From DASQHM01 sp035632095 (GTDB taxonomy: Bacteria > Pseudomonadota > Alphaproteobacteria > Ferrovibrionales > Ferrovibrionaceae), in contig DASQHM010000157.1 of the NCBI GenBank assembly GCA_035632095.1, positions 1 through 13,590 of the forward strand: a stretch of 13,590 nucleotides of DNA, in the 5' to 3' direction. Below, in pieces: positions 7,267-12,729 of this stretch. The position numbers were made by a program, and so were the translations under genes. The notes beneath the pieces are model-generated. The model was not told the DNA's origin and searched no databases. It saw only the letters and a list, made by a program, of their open reading frames with translations. Position 1 is the stretch's first letter, and each line of letters opens with the position of its first letter.

Positions 7267-7740
7267 TCACGCTCGGATGTGAAGAACGCAGATGAGCGTG
7301 AACAGCCGCCGCGCCGTTCCGAAATCGATCTCGATCTTGCCGCCGAGCCGTTCGCGCAGCAGGGTCGAGCCCGCGTCGTGCACGCCGCGCCGCCCCATGT
7401 CGATCGCCTCGATGCGCGACGGGCTCGCGGTCTTGATGGCCTGGTAATAGCTCTCGCAGATCTGGAAATAGTCCTTGACGATGCGGCGGAACGGGCTCAG
7501 CGCCAGCATCACCTTGCCGAGCGCCTGGTCGTTCTCGTCGCGGATATCGAAGACAAGGCGGTTCTCCTCGATGCCGAGGTGCAGGTTGTAGGGACCGCCG
7601 TCGTGGCCGACAGGCGCGAACAGGTTCTGTTCGATCAGGTCGAAGATGGCGACCTTGCGCTCATGCTCCACGTCGGCGCTGCGCCTGATCACGCTGCGCT
7701 CGTCGAGGATCAGATTGACGATGCGGCGTCGGTCTTCCAT
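7267..7740 (-). CDS. UPF0262 family protein
   Basis: A 157-residue protein that I recognise as UPF0262, an alphaproteobacterial family of unknown function. Recognisable blocks are an Arg-rich start (MEDRRRIVNLILDE), HERKVAIFDLIEQNLF (about 26-41), the GPYNLHLGIEENRLVFDI region and the central FRRIVKDYFQICESYYQAI (about 84-102). There is no signal peptide or membrane segment; it is a mixed alpha/beta cytoplasmic protein by appearance. The ATG at 7740 follows the hisD stop by 16 bases and the phosphatase GTG follows its own stop by 9, so it is within the operon. The family assignment is strong on sequence and synteny; the function is unknown. Confidence 0.9.
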   Translation of the reverse strand: MEDRRRIVNLILDERSVIRRSADVEHERKVAIFDLIEQNLFAPVGHDGGPYNLHLGIEENRLVFDIRDENDQALGKVMLALSPFRRIVKDYFQICESYYQAIKTASPSRIEAIDMGRRGVHDAGSTLLRERLGGKIEIDFGTARRLFTLICVLHIRA

Positions 7741-7756
7741 GGTCGCGCCCGGCCGT

Positions 7757-9055
7757 TCAGCCGCGCGGGTTCAGCCGGATGGCGAGCGAGAGCGCGTGCG
7801 CCGGCAGGCCTTCGGCCTCGGCGAGCGTCACGGCCGCGGGCCCGATCCGCGCCAAGCTGTCGGCGTCGCAGCGCACGATGGTGGTGCGCTTGACGAAGTC
7901 GAGCACCGACAGGCCCGAGGAAAAGCGCGCGCTCCGCGACGTGGGCAACACATGATTGGGACCGGCCACGTAGTCGCCGACGGCCTCCGGCGTATAGCGC
8001 CCGAGGAACATGGCGCCGGCGTTGCGCACCCGCTTCGCCATGGCCTCCGGATCGGCGACGGCAAGTTCCAGGTGCTCGGGCGCCAGGCGGTCGATCAACG
8101 CGGGCGCTTCGTCCAGATTGCGCACCACGACAATCGCGCCATGCGCGTCCCAGCTCGCCCGGGCGATGCCTTTGCGCGGCAACGCTTTGAGATGCGCGGC
8201 CGCGGCCTGCTCGACCCGGTCGGCAAAGCCCCCATCGTCGGTGACGAGAACGGCCTGCGCCGCCTCGTCGTGTTCCGCCTGGCTCAACAGATCGGCCGCG
8301 ATCCACGCCGGATCGTTGCCGCCGTCGGCCAGCACCAGAATTTCGGACGGGCCCGCGATCATGTCGATGCCGACCGTGCCGAACACCTGCCGCTTCGCTT
8401 CGGCCACATAGGCATTGCCGGGCCCCACCACCTTGTCGACCGGCGCGATGCTTTGCGTGCCGAACGCGAGCGCGGCGACGGCTTGCGCGCCGCCGATCCG
8501 ATACATCTCGGTGATGCCGGCGAGCTTCGCCGCCGCCAGCACCAGCGCGTTCGCCGTGCCGCCGGGCGTCGGTACCACCATGACGCGGCGCGCCACGCCG
8601 GCGACGCGGGCCGGAATGGCGTTCATCAGCACCGACGACGGATACGCCGCCTTGCCGCCCGGCACATAGAGCCCGACGGCGCTAAGCGGCGTCCAGCGGT
8701 GGCCGAGTTCGACCCCTGCCGCATCGGTGAATCGCTCGTCCGCCGGCATTTGCCGCGCATGAAACGCCTCGATCCGCGCCGCCGCTGTCCGCAGAGCCAT
8801 CAAGGTCGCGGGCGGGCACGCGGCCTCGGCGCGGGCGATTTCGTCGGCGCCAATCGCCAAGGTGCCCGGCGTCAATGCGATGCGGTCGAAACGCTGCGTG
8901 TATTCGATCAGCGCGTCGTCGCCGCGCTCGCGCACGTCCGCCAGGATCGCCGCGACGGCATCGCGCACGTCCGCCGTCGCTTCGCGCTTTTCGGAAATCA
9001 GGCGGGCGAAGGCAGCTTGAAAGTCGGGCGCGGCGCTCACGAGCCTACGCGGCAT
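7757..9055 (-). CDS. hisD: Histidinol dehydrogenase
   Basis: A 432-residue HisD, which oxidises L-histidinol to L-histidine in two NAD-dependent steps, the last of the histidine pathway. Zinc ligands match the E. coli set: Gln259 and His262 (SQAEH), Asp361 (GDYVAGPNH) and His420 (EGLPAH); the catalytic pair is Glu327-His328 in APEHLEL. VGLYVPGGKAAYPS (127-140), VVGPGNAYVAEAK (209-221) and IDMIAGPSEILVLAD (230-244) are the classic signature blocks. Full length. The ATG at 9055 overlaps the end of hisG by 11 bases. Only hisG and hisD of the pathway are here, so the other his genes must be elsewhere, the usual dispersed arrangement in alphaproteobacteria. Confidence 0.97.
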   Translation of the reverse strand: MPRRLVSAAPDFQAAFARLISEKREATADVRDAVAAILADVRERGDDALIEYTQRFDRIALTPGTLAIGADEIARAEAACPPATLMALRTAAARIEAFHARQMPADERFTDAAGVELGHRWTPLSAVGLYVPGGKAAYPSSVLMNAIPARVAGVARRVMVVPTPGGTANALVLAAAKLAGITEMYRIGGAQAVAALAFGTQSIAPVDKVVGPGNAYVAEAKRQVFGTVGIDMIAGPSEILVLADGGNDPAWIAADLLSQAEHDEAAQAVLVTDDGGFADRVEQAAAAHLKALPRKGIARASWDAHGAIVVVRNLDEAPALIDRLAPEHLELAVADPEAMAKRVRNAGAMFLGRYTPEAVGDYVAGPNHVLPTSRSARFSSGLSVLDFVKRTTIVRCDADSLARIGPAAVTLAEAEGLPAHALSLAIRLNPRG

Positions 9056-9722
9056 TGACCACCTCGCGGAACCGCTCGATCCAATCGCCGATCTGCTCGG
9101 GCCGCGTTTTCAAGGCAGCCCGGTTCACCACCAGGCGCGAGGTCACGTTGGCGATCGTCTCCACCTCGACCAGCCCGTTCGCCTTCAACGTCGCGCCGGT
9201 CGAGACCAGATCGACGATGCGCGGACAGAGGCCGAGGCTCGGCGCCAATTCCATGGCGCCGTTGAGCTTGATGCATTCGGCCTGCACGCCGCGGCGGGCG
9301 AAGTATTCCTGGGTGACGCGTGGATATTTGGTCGCCACGCGCACATGGCTCCAGCGCGCCGGATTGTCGGTCTGATGCAGCTCCTTCGGTTCGGCCACCA
9401 CCAGGCGGCATTTGCCGACGCCGAGATCGAGCGGCGCATAGAGCTCGTCCGGATAGTCGAACTCCATCAGCACGTCGTTGCCGGCGACGCCGAGCTGCGC
9501 GCCGCCGAAGGCGACGAAGGTCGCCACGTCGAACGAGCGCACGCGGACGATGGAGACGCCGGGCCGGTTGGTGGCAAAGCGCAGCTGGCGCGAATCCGGA
9601 TCGGCGAACGCCGTTTCCGGCTCGATCCCGGCGCGGCGCACCAGGGGCATGACCTCGTCGAGGATGCGGCCCTTGGGCAGCGCGAGCACGATATCGCCCT
9701 TGTCGCTCGCTTTTACTTTCAT
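9045..9722 (-). CDS. hisG: ATP phosphoribosyltransferase, short form
   Basis: A 225-residue short-form HisG catalysing ATP + PRPP to phosphoribosyl-ATP, the first and regulated step of histidine synthesis. Seen: LALPKGRILDEVMPL (13-27), GVAGNDVLME (78-87), VATKYPRVTQEYF (129-141) and the PRPP-binding IVDLVSTGATLKANGL (169-184). The C-terminal regulatory ACT-like domain of long forms (about 290-300 residues) is absent; short HisG normally works in a hetero-octamer with HisZ, which is not in this window. The ATG at 9722-9720 overlaps the TGA of the DUF2948 gene (ATGA), which decides the start against a longer open frame reaching 10052. The 3' end overlaps hisD by 11 bases. Confidence 0.96.
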   Translation of the reverse strand: MKVKASDKGDIVLALPKGRILDEVMPLVRRAGIEPETAFADPDSRQLRFATNRPGVSIVRVRSFDVATFVAFGGAQLGVAGNDVLMEFDYPDELYAPLDLGVGKCRLVVAEPKELHQTDNPARWSHVRVATKYPRVTQEYFARRGVQAECIKLNGAMELAPSLGLCPRIVDLVSTGATLKANGLVEVETIANVTSRLVVNRAALKTRPEQIGDWIERFREVVNAA

Positions 9723-10237
9723 GGCGAACCGTCCGGGGCCGCGTCGCCGTTGTCGATGGCATGACGCGGCCGCCAGGGCGTGGCCCAGGACGGGCCTATG
9801 TCGGAAAGCTCGGCATCGATGCATTCGACGGTGAGCCGCACCAGCGGCCCGCCGGCAAACATCAGCAGCAGCGTCGCGGCCGCATCCTCGCCGGGCTCCA
9901 CGGCAATGGTCAGCAGCTCCAGCATATCGGGTGCGTCGCGGCCGAATCCGAGGGTTTCCGCCTTCAACACGCCGTCGAAATGCACGCCCGTCACCACGCG
10001 GCGGCCGAACTTGCGGCCGCGCTCGCCCTGCTTGGCCTCGTCTTCCCAACAATGACGACTCACCACCATGGCGAAGCGGCGTTGCTTCGGCAGAAAGGTC
10101 ATCTGCCGGCGCTGCAGAACGGCGTCCTGCAGGCAGGCGGCAATGATGGCGATGTCTTCGGCGTCTTCCGCGCGCAAGCGGAGCATCGGCGTCTGGCGCG
10201 ATTGCTCCTGGCGCTGCCTTGGGCTGTCCCCCGGCAT
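9719..10237 (-). CDS. DUF2948 family protein
   Basis: A 172-residue protein that I recognise as DUF2948, found between murA and hisG in many alphaproteobacteria. Family-like blocks: RLRAEDAEDIAIIAACLQDA (20-39), FLPKQRRFAMVVSRHCWE (48-65), TGVHFDGVLKAETLGF (about 83-98), MLELLTIAVEP and LMFAGGPLVRLTVECIDAEL. It is soluble, with no signal or membrane segment. The start is uncertain: ATG at 10237 lies 7 bases after the murA stop, while an internal ATG at 10186 would begin right at the conserved core; neither has a good Shine-Dalgarno. The end overlaps hisG by ATGA. Function unknown; constant linkage to murA and his genes is positional information only. Confidence 0.85.
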   Translation of the reverse strand: MPGDSPRQRQEQSRQTPMLRLRAEDAEDIAIIAACLQDAVLQRRQMTFLPKQRRFAMVVSRHCWEDEAKQGERGRKFGRRVVTGVHFDGVLKAETLGFGRDAPDMLELLTIAVEPGEDAAATLLLMFAGGPLVRLTVECIDAELSDIGPSWATPWRPRHAIDNGDAAPDGSP

Positions 10238-10244
10238 GTCGGGC

Positions 10245-11516
10245 CTAGTCGCCGACCCGCTCGATGTCGGCGCCGCACGCGGCGAGTTTGGCCTCGAGGC
10301 GCTCGAACCCGCGATCGAGATGATAGACGCGATTGACCAGGGTCTCGCCTTCGGCGGCGAGCCCGGCCAGCACCAGCGACACGGAGGCGCGCAGATCGGT
10401 CGCCATGACCGGCGCGCCTTTAAGCCGCGGCACGCCGCGGATCATCGCCGAAGCGCCGTGCACGGTGATGTTGGCGCCCATGCGCGACAATTCGGGCACG
10501 TGCATGAAGCGGTTTTCGAAAATGGTCTCGGTGATCATGGAGGCGCCTTCGGCCATGGTCATGAGCGTCATCATCTGCGCCTGCATGTCGGTCGGGAAGC
10601 CCGGATAGGGCTGCGTCATCACGTCGACGCCCTGCACGCGATTGCCGGTGCGGCGCACGCGGATGCCGCGCGCGGTTTCCGCCACGTCGACGCCGGCCTC
10701 GGCAAGCGAATCCGCGACGGACGCGATCAATTCCCGCTTGGTGTCGAGCAATTCAATGTCGCCGCCGGTGATCGCCGCGGCAACGGCAAATGTTCCGGTC
10801 TCGATGCGGTCGGGCATGATGCGGTATTCGGCGCCGTGCAGCCGCTCCTTGCCCTGCACCACCATGCGCTCGGTGCCGATGCCTTCGATCTCGGCGCCCA
10901 TGGCGACCAGGCAATTGGCGAGATCGGCCACTTCCGGCTCGCGCGCCACGTTGTCGAGGATGGTCTCGCCTTCGGCCAGGGCCGCGGCCATGACCAGGTT
11001 TTCGCTGGCGCCCACGGAAACGATCGGGAAGCGGATATGGGCGCCTTTGAGCCGGCCGCGGACTTTCGCGACGATGTAGCCCGCCTCGATGTCGATCTCG
11101 GCGCCGAGCTGCTTCAGGCCCTCGATGTGCAGATTGACCGGCCGCGCGCCGATGGCGCAGCCGCCCGGCAGCGAGACGCGCGCTTCGCCGACACGCGCGA
11201 GGATCGGCCCCAGCACCAGCACCGAGGCGCGCATCTTGCGCACCACGTCGTAGGGCGCCGTGGTGTTGTCGATGCGGGCGGCGGTGAGCGACAGGGTGCG
11301 CCCGTCGCCGCCGGCGCCCGGCTCGGCGTCGACGCCGTGCTGCTGCAGCAGGTGCGTCATGGTCTGGATGTCGACCAGATGCGGCACGTTCGAGAGCGTG
11401 AGCGTGCCGGAGGTGAGCAGGCTCGCCGCCATGAGGGGCAGCGCCGCGTTCTTCGCGCCGCAGATCGGTATTGTGCCGTTCAGCGGGGCGCCGCCCGTGA
11501 TCCTGATCTTGTCCAT
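10245..11516 (-). CDS. murA: UDP-N-acetylglucosamine 1-carboxyvinyltransferase
   Basis: A 423-residue MurA, which transfers enolpyruvate from PEP to UDP-GlcNAc, the first committed step of peptidoglycan synthesis in the cytoplasm. Seen: Lys22 in ICGAKNAALPLM, RKMRASVLVLGP (93-104), the PEP-binding loop LPGGCAIGARP with Cys120 (equivalent to E. coli Cys115, the fosfomycin target) and PYPGFPTDMQAQ with the catalytic-type Asp. Full length and Cys-type. The ATG at 11516 is preceded by GAGG at good spacing and by a promoter-like site in the 106-base gap upstream. First gene of the run through hisG and hisD; DUF2948 follows after 7 bases. Confidence 0.97.
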   Translation of the reverse strand: MDKIRITGGAPLNGTIPICGAKNAALPLMAASLLTSGTLTLSNVPHLVDIQTMTHLLQQHGVDAEPGAGGDGRTLSLTAARIDNTTAPYDVVRKMRASVLVLGPILARVGEARVSLPGGCAIGARPVNLHIEGLKQLGAEIDIEAGYIVAKVRGRLKGAHIRFPIVSVGASENLVMAAALAEGETILDNVAREPEVADLANCLVAMGAEIEGIGTERMVVQGKERLHGAEYRIMPDRIETGTFAVAAAITGGDIELLDTKRELIASVADSLAEAGVDVAETARGIRVRRTGNRVQGVDVMTQPYPGFPTDMQAQMMTLMTMAEGASMITETIFENRFMHVPELSRMGANITVHGASAMIRGVPRLKGAPVMATDLRASVSLVLAGLAAEGETLVNRVYHLDRGFERLEAKLAACGADIERVGD

Positions 11517-11571
11517 GTCCGCCTCGATGGCCGAACCGCCGCCGGATCGCGCCGGTTCATGCCGCGCTGGG

Positions 11572-11601
11572 GTTGTAGCGTAACCCGATGCTGCAATGCA
11601 A
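11572..11601 (-). promoter_or_regulatory. Candidate promoter of murA
   Basis: On the minus strand GCTACAAC (11579-11572) fits the Caulobacter-type -10 consensus GCTANAWC exactly. TTGCAT (11601-11596) lies 17 bases before the CTACAA hexamer, and a second possible -35, TTGCAG, overlaps it at 11596-11591. The site sits about 55 bases before the murA ATG in the only sizeable gap of this region. Motif-based inference. Confidence 0.45.
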
Positions 11602-11622
11602 ACACGGCATTTTCACGGCGCT

Positions 11623-11811
11623 TCAAGGGGATTTCGGCTTGGTGCCGTCGGGCTCGCGCTGGTCCGGTTGAGCCGCGCGCGCTTTCGCCTGCGCCTTCCG
11701 CCGGCGCAAGTTGTCGCGCAGCGCCGCGTCCAGACGCCGCCGGCGCTCGGCGCGCTCGGATTTCGGGCGCGGAGCGCGCGCGCCGGATTGATCGGGAGGC
11801 TTGACAGTCAT
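11623..11811 (-). CDS. Small highly basic protein
   Basis: A 62-residue protein rich in Arg, Lys, Gln and Ala. The core SERAERRRRLDAALRDNLRRRKAQAKAR (residues 18 to about 45) resembles the LAAALRENLRRRKAQ motif of small uncharacterised proteins that I recall beside murA in alphaproteobacteria. It is predicted to be one long basic helix and may bind RNA, DNA or the ribosome, but this is only composition. The ATG (11811-11809) is overlapped as ATGA by the TGA at 11808-11810, which is the end of the frame that continues past the amber codon of the upstream secreted-protein gene. That coupling supports the start. No homology to a characterised family is claimed. Confidence 0.65.
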   Translation of the reverse strand: MTVKPPDQSGARAPRPKSERAERRRRLDAALRDNLRRRKAQAKARAAQPDQREPDGTKPKSP

Positions 11812-11882
11812 TTACCCTGAAGCGTGTGCTGCAGTTCCTGGCCCTGCCGGATCGTCTTGGTCTCCTGGTCCAGCTTGTGCTG
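11808..11882 (-). other. In-frame extension after an amber codon
   Basis: After the TAG at 11885-11883 the reading frame of the secreted protein continues for 24 sense codons (QHKLDQETKTIRQGQELQHT, then LQGK) to a TGA at 11810-11808. The composition is protein-like: Gln-rich, amphipathic, with Leu and Ile spaced as in a short coiled coil. Its stop overlaps the next ATG in the ATGA arrangement seen at three other junctions in this window. This suggests the ancestral protein ended here and that the amber is a nonsense mutation, a sequencing error or a readthrough codon. Confidence 0.55.
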
Positions 11883-12158
11883 CTACAGATCGTGAAAGTC
11901 GGGGTTCTTCACCGAGCAATCGGGCGTGGCCCCCTTGCAGTAGTCCTTGGTCTCGTCCTGCCGGGAGGGACTGGTCACCTGGCCCGGCGGCGGGCTGACC
12001 GGATCGGTGCCGAGCGGCGCCGGATAGGCGCCGATGCGCGGCGCATCGGGCCCGGCTCCCGGCGGATAGGCGCCGACATGCAGCCCTTGCGCGCCGGCGC
12101 CGAGCGGCAGGCTCAGAAGCGCCAGCACAGCGGCCATGCCTGCGAGTACGCGACCCAT
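11883..12158 (-). CDS. Small secreted Cys-containing protein, amber-terminated
   Basis: A 91-residue protein with a clear Sec signal peptide: MGR, a hydrophobic segment (VLAGMAAVLALLSLPLG, 4-20) and a likely signal peptidase I site after AGA (residue 23). There is no lipobox Cys. The mature part begins with two imperfect Pro/Gly-rich repeats (VGAYPPGAGPDAP and IGAYPAPLGTDPV) and ends with DYCKGATPDCSVKNPDFHDL, whose two Cys (74 and 81) could form a disulfide in the periplasm. The ATG at 12158 is preceded by GGAG about 7 bases upstream. The stop is TAG, directly followed in frame by 24 more protein-like codons, so the protein may be truncated relative to its relatives. Family not recognised. 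Confidence 0.65.
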   Translation of the reverse strand: MGRVLAGMAAVLALLSLPLGAGAQGLHVGAYPPGAGPDAPRIGAYPAPLGTDPVSPPPGQVTSPSRQDETKDYCKGATPDCSVKNPDFHDL

Positions 12159-12253
12159 CTCGTTTCTCCGCGCGCCATAACGCCCAGGCGCCGGCCGCCC
12201 GGCCTTGCGCCTCTGCTGGGCTTATGGCAGTTTGCCGCCCTTCCAAAGGGTTC
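12159..12253. other. Divergent intergenic region
   Basis: This 95-base GC-rich spacer lies between the minus-strand secreted-protein gene and the plus-strand tRNA-Thr, so it should hold promoters for both. I see the GGAG ribosome-binding site of the protein gene but no convincing -35/-10 pair on either strand. Confidence 0.4.
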
Positions 12254-12328
12254 GCTGCCGTAGCTCAGGGGTAGAGCACCCCCTTGGTAAGGGGGAGGCC
12301 GTAGGTTCAATTCCTACCGGCAGCACCA
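12254..12328 (+). tRNA. tRNA-Thr (GGT)
   Basis: A 75-nt cloverleaf. Acceptor GCTGCCG pairs with CGGCAGC, discriminator A, CCA encoded (12326-12328). The D-arm is GCTCAGGGGTAGAGC, the anticodon stem is CCCCC/GGGGG with loop TTGGTAA (GGT at 12286-12288), and the T-arm is GTAGG, TTCAATT, CCTAC. It is the boundary between core genome on the left and accessory-looking sequence on the right. tRNA 3' ends are favoured integration sites for tyrosine-recombinase elements, which fits the recombinase-like gene 400 bases further on. Confidence 0.98.
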
Positions 12329-12495
12329 CTGAATGCCCTTGAAATGTAGGTATTCCGCGCCTTCGCGTCGAGGGACGCCAAGGTCAATCGCGGACAAAAA
12401 CAGCAGAACAGGGACGGAACCGGACGCTAAATTGGGGGAAGACTGGGGGAATTTGTACCAGTGACGTTCTGCGACGCCGGCCATAGCGTCGGGAC
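12329..12495 (+). other. Intergenic region 3' of tRNA-Thr
   Basis: 167 bases with no gene. It holds a small hairpin, GCGTC (12365-12369) / GACGC (12374-12378) with loop GAGG, possibly a weak terminator for tRNA-Thr although no T-run follows, and the paired TGGGGGAA motifs described separately. If an element is integrated at tRNA-Thr, its left attachment site should lie at the tRNA 3' end or in this stretch; the matching copy would be outside the window. Confidence 0.45.
12433..12451 (+). repeat. Paired direct repeat TGGGGGAA, 11 bases apart
   Basis: TGGGGGAA occurs at 12433-12440 and again at 12444-12451, one helical turn apart (start-to-start 11 bases). Phasing on one DNA face suggests binding by a dimeric protein, such as a recombinase arm site or an operator for the small ORF at 12496. 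Chance duplication is possible with such short units. Confidence 0.5.
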
Positions 12496-12723
12496 ATGGA
12501 ACTGGAGCAATTGATCCCCGTCGAGCTTCAGGACGTCGAGCGCGACATAGCCATCGCGATCGCCGTCATCGATCCCCCGGTTCAATTCGGGCGCGGGCGC
12601 ATGCTCCCGGGACAACAGGACGAACAACGCCGCATGGCCGCGCGGCTCATTGCCGAGAGATTGATGCTGATGGGGTTCCGCTGGTTCAGGAAGCCGCCGG
12701 CGAAGCGGCACTCTACGCCATAG
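12496..12723 (+). CDS. Hypothetical 75-residue protein
   Basis: An orphan ORF reading MELEQLIPVELQDVERDIAI and so on: an acidic N-terminal half with alternating hydrophobics (IAIAIAVIDPP, about 19-29), then a basic helix (QQDEQRRMAARLIAERLMLM, 40-59) and an aromatic basic end (GFRWFRKPPAKRHS). The composition looks more like real protein than the opposite-strand frame over the same DNA. It has no strong Shine-Dalgarno, only GGGAC close to the ATG. It converges on the recombinase-like gene, with stops 6 bases apart. No family recognised; a small accessory gene of an integrated element is possible. Confidence 0.4.
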   Translation: MELEQLIPVELQDVERDIAIAIAVIDPPVQFGRGRMLPGQQDEQRRMAARLIAERLMLMGFRWFRKPPAKRHSTP

Positions 12724-12729
12724 CCTCTC

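Noticed and set aside
7646..9058. A 470-codon plus-strand frame opposite hisD
   Set aside because: hisD has all its zinc and catalytic residues; the opposite frame is an Arg/His/Asp-rich shadow.
9723..10052. N-terminal extension of HisG to 335 residues
   Set aside because: The extension lies entirely within the DUF2948 gene in another frame; the ATG at 9722 with ATGA coupling and normal short-form length is better.
10068..11804. A 578-codon plus-strand frame opposite murA
   Set aside because: Low-complexity His/Asp/Gly/Ala-rich shadow across murA and its promoter region.
11812..12246. A 144-codon minus-strand frame over the secreted-protein gene
   Set aside because: Arg/Gly/Ala-rich and without a signal peptide; the frame with a clean Sec signal and ribosome-binding site is the real one.
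12346..12356. GTAGGTATTCC resembling the tRNA-Thr T-arm (GTAGG, TTCAATTCC) and possibly an att remnant
   Set aside because: Only two short matching blocks with a gap and no stem structure; likely chance.
12427..12711. A 94-codon minus-strand frame opposite the 75-residue ORF
   Set aside because: Composition less protein-like and no ribosome-binding site; the plus-strand frame is preferred, though neither is proven.
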